A stretch of 7,642 nt of DNA from Paracoccaceae bacterium (GCA_007120685.1 SKNG01000467.1:1-7642), one strand, 5' to 3'; shown: positions 1-7,014, counted from the first letter of the stretch. The notes: generated from the letters alone by a model not told the origin. Program-made: numbers and translations.

Positions 1-139
1 CAAGCGCGGCCTGCGCCAGATGGCGCAGCACGGGCAGGCCAGGCGCCACCGGTTCCAGCAGCTTGTCGCGCCCGCGCATGCGGCGGCTGGCGCCGGCGGC
101 CAGCAGCGCCGTTGCCAGCGCCCCGGACCCGCCGGACAC
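1..139 (-). CDS. MobA/MocA-like nucleotidyltransferase, N-terminal part (cut by window edge)
   Basis: Only the first 46 codons are present; the gene continues past position 1. The translation begins VSGGSGALATALLAAGAS and continues RRMRGRDKLLEPV. This matches the N-terminal nucleotide-binding signature of the MobA-like NTP-transferase family (LAAGxSxRMxxxxKLL), in which the glycine-rich loop and the lysine contact the NTP. Relatives include molybdopterin cytidylyl- and guanylyltransferases (MocA, MobA) and other cytosolic sugar or cofactor nucleotidyltransferases, so the substrate is open. The start is a GTG at 137-139 on the plus-strand numbering, preceded by a G-rich stretch (GGGCGGGG at 143-150) that could serve as a ribosome binding site. 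The only nearby ATG lies inside the signature and would destroy it. The gene begins 11 nt after the livM stop, so it is very probably the last visible gene of the liv transcript. The family call is firm; the exact role is unknown. Confidence 0.8.
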   Translation of the reverse strand, partial: MSGGSGALATALLAAGASRRMRGRDKLLEPVAPGLPVLRHLAQAAL

Positions 140-150
140 GCGCCCCGCCC

Positions 151-1455
151 TCAGCGTTCCGGGATCAGCCCGCGCGGTGCGAAACGCAGCATCAGAAGCA
201 GCGCCGTACCCATCATGATCAGCCGCGTATGCGCCGCCTGGTTCATCAGATGCACCCGCACCGCGCTGTCGGCGCCCAGACCCGAGGTCAGCACATCCAT
301 CAGCCAGCGGCCCAGCGGTTCGGCCTGGACCCAGAGGAACCAGATCACGAAGGCCCCCAGCACCGAGCCCCAGTTGTTGCCCGATCCGCCGACGATCACC
401 ATCACCCACATCAGGAAAGTGAAGCGCAAGGGCTCGTAGCTTCCCGGCGTCAACTGACCGTCCAGTGTGACCATCATCGCGCCGGCCAGCCCGCAGGTGG
501 CCGAACCCAGGATGAAGATCATCAGATGGCGCCGGGTGACGTCCTTGCCCATGGCGCGGGCGGCGACCTCGTTGTCGCGGATCGCCCGCATCATCCGGCC
601 CCAGGGCGAATTCAGCGCCTTCTCGGCCAGCCAGATCAGGATGCCCAGCACGATGGTGAAGAGGATCGCATAGCTGACCAGTTCGACGATGCGCGCCATC
701 TCGGCCACGCTCATGCCCATCCGATCGGCCAGCCCCTGCACCCAGTCGCGCGTCTGCAGCTCCACCGGACGGGGCACGGCGCGCGGGATGCCGGAGACGT
801 TGTTCACGCCGCGGGTCAGCCAGACCTCGAACTTCAACACGGCGATGACGATCTCGGAAATACCCAGCGTGGCGATGGCCAGATAATCCGACCGCAACCC
901 CAGCGCGACGCGCCCCACCACGAAGGCCAGCCCCGCTGCCATCAGCGCACCCACCGGCCAGGACAGGATCACCGGCAGGCCCAGCCCGCCCAGAAAGCCC
1001 GTCGCCGCCGGATCGACCCGGGAAATGGCATGGGTGGCAGGCCCGTAGACCAGGCTGGTCAGGATGTAGCCCACCGCCAGCACCAGGATGATCGACAGCC
1101 CGCGCAGCTTGCCCGGCTGCATCGTCTTGTAGATCAGGATCGCGGCAAAGATCGTCGCCGCGCCCATCATCAGCCCCAGCATGGCGCCCATGCCGCCGGC
1201 GGCCCAGGCTTCCGGCACCGGCGGCATGGCAATCAGCACCGCGGCCAGCCCGCCGATGGCGGTGAAACCCATGATGCCGACATTGAAAATGCCGGCATAG
1301 CCCCATTGCATGTTCACGCCCAGCGCCATGACCGCCGAAATCAGCGCCATGTTCAGGATGGTCAGCGCCAGCGGCCAGCTTTGATACATGCCGGTCATGA
1401 CCAGCGCCAGGCCCATGGCCGAGAACAGCACGATGTTGCGAATGTTGATGCTCAT
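151..1455 (-). CDS. livM: Branched-chain amino acid-type ABC transporter permease LivM
   Basis: A 434-residue polytopic inner-membrane protein, one of the two permeases of the importer. Hydrophobic segments cover most of the chain, including about 8-24, 29-47, 58-76, 88-108, 118-136, 165-182, 258-276, 312-330, 346-373 and 411-424. Family landmarks are the RSDYLAIATLGISEI stretch (188-202) and the cytoplasmic loop SPWGRMMRAIRDNEVAARAM (283-302), which is the EAA-like loop that docks on the ATPase subunits. The VIVGGSGNNWGS motif (354-364) and the C-terminal RGLIPER are also typical. The length fits long LivM proteins such as that of E. coli rather than the shorter forms of about 320 residues. 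The ATG start overlaps the livH stop as ATGA, which indicates translational coupling; the upstream GGGGTAAG is only a modest ribosome binding site. Family assignment is confident; the ligand is not known. Confidence 0.95.
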   Translation of the reverse strand: MSINIRNIVLFSAMGLALVMTGMYQSWPLALTILNMALISAVMALGVNMQWGYAGIFNVGIMGFTAIGGLAAVLIAMPPVPEAWAAGGMGAMLGLMMGAATIFAAILIYKTMQPGKLRGLSIILVLAVGYILTSLVYGPATHAISRVDPAATGFLGGLGLPVILSWPVGALMAAGLAFVVGRVALGLRSDYLAIATLGISEIVIAVLKFEVWLTRGVNNVSGIPRAVPRPVELQTRDWVQGLADRMGMSVAEMARIVELVSYAILFTIVLGILIWLAEKALNSPWGRMMRAIRDNEVAARAMGKDVTRRHLMIFILGSATCGLAGAMMVTLDGQLTPGSYEPLRFTFLMWVMVIVGGSGNNWGSVLGAFVIWFLWVQAEPLGRWLMDVLTSGLGADSAVRVHLMNQAAHTRLIMMGTALLLMLRFAPRGLIPER

Positions 1456-2465
1456 AGCGTCTTACCCCGGAAGATGCCCGTGGGCCGGAAGATCAGCACC
1501 ACCACCAGGATGCCGAAGGTGACCGCGAACTTGTAATCGACGGGCAGGACCTGCATCAGCCCCGCCGGCATCCATTCATCCGGCAACAGATGGCTGAAGA
1601 AGCGTCGCCAGGCATAGGTGATGCCCATTTCGGCAAAGGCCACGATATAGCCGCCGACAATCGCCCCGATGGGACTGCCCAGCCCCCCCACGATGGCGGC
1701 CGCAAAGAAGGGCAGGAGCAGCATGAAATAGGTGAAGGGCCGGTAGCTTTTGTCCAGGCCGTAAAGCGTGCCGGCCAGCACCATCAGCGTGCCGGCGATG
1801 GCCCAGGTGATCCAGACCACGCGGTCGGGGTTGATGCCGGAGAGAAGCGCCAGATCCTCGTTGTCGGAATAGGCGCGCATCGACTTGCCGGACTTGGTGC
1901 GGTTGAGGAACCAGAACAAGAGCCCCATGGCAATCAGCGCCACCACAACGGTGATGACCTGAGAGCCGCGCAGCGCCAGCCCCTCGGCCAGCCCCGTCCA
2001 TTCGCGGAAATCGCGCACGCCGATGATGAAGCGCTGGCCGTCGTCAAAGCGGCGCTCGCCCGGGCCGATCAGCAGCCGGGTCAGCCCGTTGGTGACGAAC
2101 ATCACCCCCAGCGAGGCCATCACGAAGATCATCGGCTTGGCCTTTACCCTTCGGTAAAAGCGATAGACCAGCCGGTCGGCGGTCAGCAGGTAGAGGATGA
2201 TGACGGCGATCCCCAGCGGCAGCGCCAGCAGCGCGGTGGGCAGCGGGCCGAAGCTGATGCCCAGATACTGCAGCCCCCAGGTGCCGAAGATCACGAAGGC
2301 GGTGCCGAAGGCCATGATGTCGCCATGGGCGAAATGGGCAAAGCGCAGGATCGAATAGATCAGCGTGATGCCAAGCGCCCCCAGCGCGATCTGGCTGCCA
2401 TAGGCCAGGCCCGGGATCAGCACGAAATTGGCCAGCACCACCAGGGCGTTGAGAATGTTTTCCAC
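1452..2465 (-). CDS. livH: Branched-chain amino acid-type ABC transporter permease LivH
   Basis: A 337-residue polytopic inner-membrane permease that should pair with LivM to form the translocation path. Motifs include RFAHFAHGDIMAFG (41-54), the conserved re-entrant segment near the N-terminus of LivH proteins. The coupling loop KSGKSMRAYSDNEDLALLSG (191-210) follows, then FFAAAIVGGLGSPIGAIVGG (253-272) and the C-terminal RPTGIFRGK (327-335). The start is GTG at 2463-2465, preceded at 7 nt by a good Shine-Dalgarno sequence, GGGAGG (2473-2478). That site lies inside the last codons and stop of livF, with 3 nt between the genes. The 3' end overlaps livM by 4 nt. This tight packing argues for one polycistronic message and coupled translation. 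The family is clear; substrate specificity cannot be inferred from the permease. Confidence 0.95.
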   Translation of the reverse strand: MENILNALVVLANFVLIPGLAYGSQIALGALGITLIYSILRFAHFAHGDIMAFGTAFVIFGTWGLQYLGISFGPLPTALLALPLGIAVIILYLLTADRLVYRFYRRVKAKPMIFVMASLGVMFVTNGLTRLLIGPGERRFDDGQRFIIGVRDFREWTGLAEGLALRGSQVITVVVALIAMGLLFWFLNRTKSGKSMRAYSDNEDLALLSGINPDRVVWITWAIAGTLMVLAGTLYGLDKSYRPFTYFMLLLPFFAAAIVGGLGSPIGAIVGGYIVAFAEMGITYAWRRFFSHLLPDEWMPAGLMQVLPVDYKFAVTFGILVVVLIFRPTGIFRGKTL

Positions 2466-2468
2466 GGC

Positions 2469-3206
2469 TCAGCCTCCCAGGAAGGACTTGCGCACTTCCG
2501 GGTCGGCCAGCAGGGCCTCTCCGGTGTCGGTATAGCGGTTGGCGCCCTGCACCATGACATAGCCCTTGTCGGCGATCTCCAGTGCCTGGCGGGCGTTCTG
2601 TTCCACCATCAGGATGGGAATGCCGGTGCGCGCCACCTCGATGATACGGTCGAAAAGCTCGTCCATGACGATGGGCGAGACACCGGCGGTGGGCTCATCC
2701 AGCATCAGCACCTTCGGCTGGGTCATCAGCGCCCGGCCCACGGCGACCTGCTGGCGCTGGCCGCCGGAAAGCTCGCCCGCCGCCTGGGCGCGCTTGTCGC
2801 GCAGGATGGGGAACAGATCAAACACCTGCTCCATGGTGCCGCGGATATCGTCGTCGCGGATGAAGGCGCCCATCTCCAGGTTTTCCTGCACCGTCATCGA
2901 GGGGAAGATATTGCCGGTCTGGGGCACGAAGCCCATGCCCCGGCGCACGCGGGCCTGCGGGGTCAGGGCGCCGATATCCTCGCCGTTCAGCCGCACCGAG
3001 CCCTTGCGCAGGTTCAGCATGCCGAAGACCGCCTTCATCGCGGTGGACTTGCCGGCGCCGTTGGGGCCGACGATGACGGCAATCTCGCCGGCCTCGACGG
3101 CGATGGTGCAGTCATGCAGGATGTCCGGGCCATTGCCGTAGCCGCCGGTCATCGCCTCGCCGATCAGGACGGCATTGGCGCTGGGCTTGAGCGCATGCTC
3201 AGACAT
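2469..3206 (-). CDS. livF: Branched-chain amino acid-type ABC transporter ATP-binding protein LivF
   Basis: A 245-residue cytoplasmic ATPase subunit. Visible motifs in order are the aromatic-loop region GGYGNG (21-26), Walker A GPNGAGKST (47-55), the Q-loop glutamine in VPQTG (Q96), and the ABC signature LSGGQRQQ (146-153). Walker B is VLMLDEP with catalytic Glu171. The usual H-loop histidine is replaced by Gln203 in MVEQN, which is normal for LivF proteins and separates it from LivG. The start is ATG at 3206, supported by a near-perfect ribosome binding site, AAGGAGGT (3212-3219), 5 nt upstream. The N-terminus is about ten residues longer than many LivF proteins. The start lies 8 nt inside livG, so the two ATPase genes are probably translationally coupled. 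LivF is expected to pair with LivG as a heterodimer beneath LivH and LivM. Confidence 0.95.
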   Translation of the reverse strand: MSEHALKPSANAVLIGEAMTGGYGNGPDILHDCTIAVEAGEIAVIVGPNGAGKSTAMKAVFGMLNLRKGSVRLNGEDIGALTPQARVRRGMGFVPQTGNIFPSMTVQENLEMGAFIRDDDIRGTMEQVFDLFPILRDKRAQAAGELSGGQRQQVAVGRALMTQPKVLMLDEPTAGVSPIVMDELFDRIIEVARTGIPILMVEQNARQALEIADKGYVMVQGANRYTDTGEALLADPEVRKSFLGG

Positions 3207-3990
3207 GGCCCACCTCCTTGACCACCTTGTTCTTCAGCCCTGTGCCCAGATAGGCCTCGATCACCTGCTCGTTGGCCTTGATCTCGTCCAGCGTGCCCTC
3301 GGCCAGCACCTTGCCCTCGGCCATGCAGATCACCGGGTTGCAGATGCGGCCGATGAAATCCATGTCGTGCTCGATGACGACGAAGGTATAGCCGCGCTCC
3401 TGGTTCAGCCGCACGATGGCATCGGCGATGGTGTTCAACAGCGTGCGGTTCACGCCGGCGCCGACCTCGTCCAGGAACACCACCTTGGCGTCGGTCATCA
3501 TGGTGCGGCCCAGTTCCAAGAGCTTCTTCTGCCCGCCGGATATCTGTCCGGCCTTCTGATCGGCGATATGGTCGATGGTCAGGAACTTCAGCACATCGTC
3601 GGCGCGGCGGCGGATTTCCTCTTCCTCCAGCCGCACCCGCTTGCGCTGGAACCAGGCGCTCCACAGGTCCTCGCCGGACTGGCGCGGCGGCACCATCATC
3701 AGGTTCTCGCGCACCGTCATGGAATGGAACTCATGCGCGATCTGGAAGGTACGCAACAGGCCCTTGGCGAACAACTCGTGCGGGGCCAGACCGGTGATAT
3801 CCTCACCGGCCATGAAGACCTTGCCCGAGGTTGGGGGAAGAACCCCGGCGATCACATTGAAAAGCGTGGTCTTGCCGGCACCGTTGGGGCCGATCAGCCC
3901 GGTGATGGAGCCCTCGGCAATCTCCAGCGATGCGCCGTCGACTGCGTGAAACCCGCCGAAATGCTTGTGCAGATCCTCGACACGGATCAT
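3199..3990 (-). CDS. livG: Branched-chain amino acid-type ABC transporter ATP-binding protein LivG
   Basis: A 263-residue cytoplasmic ATPase subunit. Motifs are Walker A GPNGAGKT (34-41), the Q-loop in RTFQ (Q83), signature ISGGQKK (150-156), Walker B VVFLDE (170-175) and H-loop His208 in IEHDM. The C-terminal stretch DFIGRICNPVICMAEGKVLA followed by EGT is the usual LivG tail. The residue after the catalytic Glu175 is Val (LDEVGAGVN) where most ABC ATPases have Pro. I choose ATG at 3988-3990 as the start because AGGGGGT (3995-4001) sits 4 nt before it. An in-frame GTG two codons upstream (3994-3996) falls inside that site and is less likely. The 3' end overlaps livF by 8 nt. The gene is separated from the upstream binding-protein gene by 187 nt with a terminator, unlike the tight spacing downstream. 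Confidence 0.95.
   Translation of the reverse strand: MIRVEDLHKHFGGFHAVDGASLEIAEGSITGLIGPNGAGKTTLFNVIAGVLPPTSGKVFMAGEDITGLAPHELFAKGLLRTFQIAHEFHSMTVRENLMMVPPRQSGEDLWSAWFQRKRVRLEEEEIRRRADDVLKFLTIDHIADQKAGQISGGQKKLLELGRTMMTDAKVVFLDEVGAGVNRTLLNTIADAIVRLNQERGYTFVVIEHDMDFIGRICNPVICMAEGKVLAEGTLDEIKANEQVIEAYLGTGLKNKVVKEVGHV
3212..3219 (-). promoter_or_regulatory. Strong ribosome binding site of livF
   Basis: AAGGAGGT on the minus strand, 5 nt before the livF ATG and lying inside the 3' end of livG. It fixes the livF start and is the strongest Shine-Dalgarno sequence in the operon. Confidence 0.8.
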
Positions 3991-3994
3991 CTTC

Positions 3995-4001
3995 ACCCCC
4001 T
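3995..4001 (-). promoter_or_regulatory. Ribosome binding site that decides the livG start
   Basis: AGGGGGT on the minus strand, 4 nt before the ATG at 3990. The alternative in-frame GTG (3994-3996) overlaps this element and would leave no spacer, so the ATG is preferred. Confidence 0.6.
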
Positions 4002-4025
4002 GTCAACGTTACCGCGCAACGCCCC

Positions 4026-4049
4026 CGCAACCGTCCCGCGCAACCGTCC
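4026..4049. repeat. Short direct repeat, two copies of CGCAACCGTCC
   Basis: Exact 11-nt copies at 4026-4036 and 4039-4049, spaced 13 nt start to start, in the spacer ahead of livG. The spacing is a little more than one helical turn. Function unknown; chance or slippage in GC-rich sequence is possible. Confidence 0.5.
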
Positions 4050-4116
4050 GCCGGGCGCGTTCAGCCATGGTCGTTCTTCGGGGGTGCCCGGTCGTTGCCG
4101 GGCGCGGCGGTTTCGG

Positions 4117-4148
4117 AAAAGGCCCGGAGAACGAACGCTCTCCGGGCC
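4117..4148 (-). terminator. Rho-independent terminator after the binding-protein gene
   Basis: On the minus strand, GGCCCGGAGA and TCTCCGGGCC form a perfect 10-bp stem (arms 4139-4148 and 4121-4130) around an 8-nt loop. Two more pairs (G-U and C-G) may reduce the loop to 4 nt. TTTT (4117-4120) follows immediately. The hairpin begins 29 nt after the binding-protein stop. Its place inside the operon suggests partial termination that keeps receptor mRNA in excess of channel and ATPase mRNA, or 3'-end protection of the receptor message. Confidence 0.85.
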
Positions 4149-4177
4149 GGTTTCATCCGATCAGGCCATCGGGCCGA

Positions 4178-5362
4178 TCACTGGTGATATTGAATGGTCA
4201 CGAACTCGCCATTCTCGACCACATATTCGCGGAAGAAGCCGGCAGCCTCGCCCGGGCCAACCAGGTTGACATTGGTCGCACCGATGAAGTTGACCTCGCC
4301 GCCATTGGCCAGGATCTCCAGCCCGCGCGCCAGATCGCCGGGCAGAATTTCCTCGCCGGGCTCGTTGGCCACGTTCATGATATTGGCGGCAATCCCGGCC
4401 GGCGTGGCTTCGCCCGCCGCCTGTGCGGCCAGCGCCAGCAGCGCCGCGGCGTCATAGCTTTCACGGGTGTAGCTGCTTTCGCCGTTGATGCCGGCTTCGG
4501 CCGCCATGGCGTGGAAGCGGTCCGTGCCTTCGCCCGAGGCCCAGGGAATGGTGCCGATGGTGCCTTCCAGCGCCTCGCCGGTATTGGCAACCAGCTCGTC
4601 GCCGAACATGCCGTCGCCGATGAAGAATTGCTCGAAGGCGCCCAGCTCATAGGCCGTGCGCAGCACCGAGCCGCCGCCATCGACATAGCCCAGGATCACC
4701 AGCGCATCGCCGCCGGCCGAAGACAGCGTGCCAACCTCGGCGGTGTAGTCGCCGCGGGCTTCCTCATGCGGCACGACGATGGTGACGGTGCCGCCCATTT
4801 CCTCGAAATTCGCCACGAAGCTGTCGGCAAAGCCGCGCCCGTAGTCGTTGTTGGTATGGGTCACGGCCACGGTGTCGATGCCGCGCTCCATCACGATCGA
4901 GGCCAGTACCAGACCCTGCCGCGCATCCGAGGGCGCGGTGCGGAAGAAGATGCCGCCGGAATCGAAGGTCGTGAAGGCGGGGCTGGTCGCCGAGGGCGAG
5001 ATCATCGGGATGCCGTTGGCCATCGCCACGTTTTCCAGCACCGCGCGGGTCACGCCGGAACAGTCGGCGCCCATGATCGCCACCACCCCGTCCGAGGTGA
5101 TCAGACGCTCGGCCGAAGCCTGGGCCAGCGCCGAGTCGACACAGCCCGTGTCGGCACGGATCGGCACGATGGTCTGGCCGCCCAGGAACGCGCCGCTTTC
5201 GTTGATCTCGCTGAAGGCCAGTTCGGCGCCATCGGCCATGTGGCCGGTCAGCGATTCGATGGGCCCGGTGAAGCCCAGCAGCACGCCCATGCGCACCTCA
5301 TCGGCCAGCGCCGCGCCGGTGGCCAGCGCCGATACCGACGCCGCAAGCAGAAATTTCTTCAT
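4178..5362 (-). CDS. livK: Periplasmic substrate-binding protein of a branched-chain amino acid-type ABC transporter (LivJ/LivK-like)
   Basis: A 394-residue precursor of the periplasmic receptor that delivers ligand to LivHM. Residues 1-20 (MKKFLLAASVSALATGAALA) are a classic Sec signal peptide with cleavage expected after ALA, giving a mature N-terminus DEVRMGVLLGFTGP. That and the following ADGAELAFSEIN are typical of the type I (Peripla_BP_6) receptor fold. Cys74 and Cys101 are the only mature cysteines and probably form a disulphide, as in E. coli LivJ. The segment SPSATSPAFT (122-131) is in the position that binds the ligand carboxylate in this family, and NDYGRGFADSF (172-182) starts the second lobe. 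The start is the ATG at 5360-5362 with AGGGGAG (5369-5375) 6 nt upstream. Longer in-frame starts would bury the signal peptide. The symbol is by family only; other amino acids, amides or short carboxylates remain possible ligands. Confidence 0.92.
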   Translation of the reverse strand: MKKFLLAASVSALATGAALADEVRMGVLLGFTGPIESLTGHMADGAELAFSEINESGAFLGGQTIVPIRADTGCVDSALAQASAERLITSDGVVAIMGADCSGVTRAVLENVAMANGIPMISPSATSPAFTTFDSGGIFFRTAPSDARQGLVLASIVMERGIDTVAVTHTNNDYGRGFADSFVANFEEMGGTVTIVVPHEEARGDYTAEVGTLSSAGGDALVILGYVDGGGSVLRTAYELGAFEQFFIGDGMFGDELVANTGEALEGTIGTIPWASGEGTDRFHAMAAEAGINGESSYTRESYDAAALLALAAQAAGEATPAGIAANIMNVANEPGEEILPGDLARGLEILANGGEVNFIGATNVNLVGPGEAAGFFREYVVENGEFVTIQYHQ

Positions 5363-5655
5363 GGATAACTCCCCTAGTTTTTTGTTTGTGGCAGTCACAT
5401 TATCGGGCGATTCGCAAATTGAACAGAGGGATTCCACACGCACCAAAGGTCACGAAGCCGTTGTGCCCCGGTTGCGCAACTTTTGCCCGAAGCGTTGCCG
5501 CCGCGGCCGGCGCGGTTGGTTCTTCCCTTCCCTGCCGACCCTGCCGGCGTGGCGGGGAAAAGTTCAGACGGGAATGAGCGCAGACGGTGTCAAGCCGCGG
5601 CACGTCGTTCTTTCCGGGTCTTTTCGGCGAGCTGCAGGACATGATAGCTGATGAG
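5363..5655. other. Divergent intergenic region between the liv locus and the mscS-like gene
   Basis: About 290 nt without a supported gene. It must hold the liv promoter on the minus strand and probably the mscS promoter on the plus strand. The best minus-strand -10 candidate is GATAAT (5399-5404), about 37 nt upstream of the receptor ATG, but no good TTGACA-like -35 stands 16-18 nt before it, so the promoter call is weak. A perfect 10-bp palindrome, GTTGCGCAAC (5471-5480), lies about 67 nt further upstream and could be an operator. The half nearer mscS is G/C-rich, with no clear promoter. Confidence 0.5.
5369..5375 (-). promoter_or_regulatory. Ribosome binding site of the substrate-binding protein gene
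   Basis: AGGGGAG on the minus strand, 6 nt before the ATG at 5362. With the signal peptide that begins there, it rules out the upstream in-frame GTG at 5446 as the start. Confidence 0.7.
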
Positions 5656-6969
5656 ATGCGCTCGGCTCTGCTCTCCCTGCTTCTGACTTTGCTGCTGGTC
5701 CCTTCAGCCCCGCCGGCGGCTGCCGACATCGCGCCGGGCCTGACCGAGCAGACCATCGACGTCGAAGGCGCAGGAGTGCGCGACGTGCGCATCCGCGACC
5801 GATTGGTGGCGGTGCTGAACGAGATGCCGGGCATGGCGGGCATCGAGGTCGGCGTGCGCGAAGGGATCGTCACCTTGCAGGGCCGCGCGCCCGATGCCGA
5901 GTCGCTGGCGTCGCTGGACCAGATCGCCCGACGGCTGGAAGGCGTGGTCGCGGTGGACAACCGCATCGAAGTCACCACCGACGTCATGGAAAGGCTGACC
6001 CCGGTGCTGCAGCGGGTGCAGTATCAGGCCCGCCGGCTGCTGGCCCAACTGCCGGTGATGGGGGTGGCGGGGCTGGCCGGGCTGGCGATCGGCTGGGCGG
6101 GGTTCTGGTTGGCCGCGCGCCGCTGGCCCTGGGAGCGGATCGCGCCCAATGCCTTCATGGCCGAGGTGATGCGCCAGATCATCCGGCTGGCGGCCGTGCT
6201 GGCCGGCATCGTGGTGGCGCTGGACATCCTTGGCGCGCGGGCGCTGCTGGCGACCTTCCTGGGCGCGGCGGGTATCCTGGGCCTGGCCGTGGGCTTTGCC
6301 GTGCGCGATTCGGTCGAGAATTTCCTGGCCTCGGTGCTGTTGTCGCTGCGCAGCCCGTTCCGGCCCCATGACCTGGTCGAGGTGGGGGGCGACCTCGGGC
6401 GGGTGGTGCGGCTGACGGCCCGCGCCACGGTGCTGATCTCGCCCGATGGCAACCAGATCCGCATTCCCAACGCCACGGTGTTCAAGGCCCGAATCATCAA
6501 CTTCAGCCGCCAGCCCGAGCGGCGCTTCACACTGGACCTGACGGTGGCCGCCGGCGCCGATCTGGCCCGGGCGCAGGAGGTGATGCGGGCGGTGCTGGAG
6601 AAAAGCCCCTTCGTTCTGGCCGCGCCACCGCCCTCGGTCTGGCTGGCGGAAGTGGCGGGCGGGCTGGCGCGGCTGAGCGCGGCGGGGTGGATCGACATGC
6701 GCGAGACCGGCTTCGAGATCGCCCGGGGCGAGGCGCTGCGGCGAATGATCGATGCCTTGCGCCTCGCCGGTGTGGCCATGCCCGGAATCGAGGCGGCGCC
6801 GGTGCAGGCAAGGCTGGCACATCCCGAGGCAGCAGCGGTACAGGCGGGGGCAGCGGCGGCCGCGCCCGAAGACCCCGGGCAGGACGAGGCGGTAGAGGCG
6901 ATGGTCGATGCCGAGGCCAGCGAGGCAGGGCGCGAACAGTTGCTGGACGCGCGCACCCGCGACGAGTGA
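5656..6969 (+). CDS. MscS-family mechanosensitive channel with N-terminal periplasmic BON domain
   Basis: A 437-residue inner-membrane channel expected to open under membrane tension and release solutes during hypo-osmotic shock. Residues 1-23 (MRSALLSLLLTLLL then VPSAPPAAA) look like a signal peptide. A BON domain follows (about 44-107; core IEVGVREGIVTLQGRAPD), placed in the periplasm. Membrane segments lie at about 132-155 and 174-193, then the pore helix TM3 (about 196-230: FLGAAGILGLAVGFAV, then RDSVENFLASVLL). The MscS beta domain runs about 234-285 (HDLVEVGGDLGRV; PNATVFKARIINFSR). An alpha/beta C-domain ends near 375, then an Ala/Glu-rich tail. At the E. coli MscS Gln112-Gly113 kink this protein has Arg217-Asp218, a pattern seen in other MscS branches. 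The start is uncertain: ATG at 5641 (five residues longer) and GTG at 5587 are in frame. I prefer 5656 because it gives a normal signal peptide, although its ribosome binding site is poor. It is divergent from the liv locus and convergent with purF. Confidence 0.88.
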   Translation: MRSALLSLLLTLLLVPSAPPAAADIAPGLTEQTIDVEGAGVRDVRIRDRLVAVLNEMPGMAGIEVGVREGIVTLQGRAPDAESLASLDQIARRLEGVVAVDNRIEVTTDVMERLTPVLQRVQYQARRLLAQLPVMGVAGLAGLAIGWAGFWLAARRWPWERIAPNAFMAEVMRQIIRLAAVLAGIVVALDILGARALLATFLGAAGILGLAVGFAVRDSVENFLASVLLSLRSPFRPHDLVEVGGDLGRVVRLTARATVLISPDGNQIRIPNATVFKARIINFSRQPERRFTLDLTVAAGADLARAQEVMRAVLEKSPFVLAAPPPSVWLAEVAGGLARLSAAGWIDMRETGFEIARGEALRRMIDALRLAGVAMPGIEAAPVQARLAHPEAAAVQAGAAAAAPEDPGQDEAVEAMVDAEASEAGREQLLDARTRDE

Positions 6970-7014
6970 TACCGTTTCCGGTTGATCGCTACGGCAGGCG
7001 CGGGGGGCGGGGTG

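Larger units (their letters stand above)
3991..4177. other. Spacer between the binding-protein gene and livG
   Basis: A 187-nt non-coding stretch inside the liv locus. It holds an intrinsic terminator (4117-4148) and a weaker hairpin with GCCCGG arms (4086-4091 and 4098-4103). It also holds two 11-nt direct copies of CGCAACCGTCC (4026-4036 and 4039-4049), and a partial third GCAAC at 4016-4020. The livG ribosome binding site closes it. No convincing promoter for livG is visible here, so read-through past the terminator is the simplest way to express livG to livM. Confidence 0.6.

Noticed and set aside
112..1536. Long open frame on the plus strand opposite livM (474 codons).
   Set aside because: It is rich in His, Gln, Arg and Asp with no recognisable domain, as expected for the antisense of a GC-biased membrane-protein gene. 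livM in the same place is unambiguous.
1590..3221. Long open frame on the plus strand opposite livH and livF (543 codons).
   Set aside because: Low-complexity His/Gly/Asp/Gln-rich translation spanning two clear genes; a codon-bias shadow.
4001..4006. Perfect TTGACA (-35 consensus) on the minus strand just before livG.
   Set aside because: It lies only 10 nt upstream of the livG ATG, so the -10 and the transcript start would fall inside the coding region. It overlaps the ribosome binding site region and is probably coincidence.
4086..4103. Second hairpin (GCCCGG/CCGGGC) in the spacer before livG as another terminator.
   Set aside because: The stem is only 6 bp before a mismatch and no T-run follows on either strand.
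3965..5368. Long open frame on the plus strand opposite the receptor gene (467 codons).
   Set aside because: Antisense shadow with no domain. It crosses the terminator and the spacer, and the receptor has a signal peptide and full-length family match.
5363..5446. In-frame 28-codon extension of the receptor protein from a GTG at 5446.
   Set aside because: It would place the signal peptide internally and ignore the good AGGGGAG site before the ATG at 5362.
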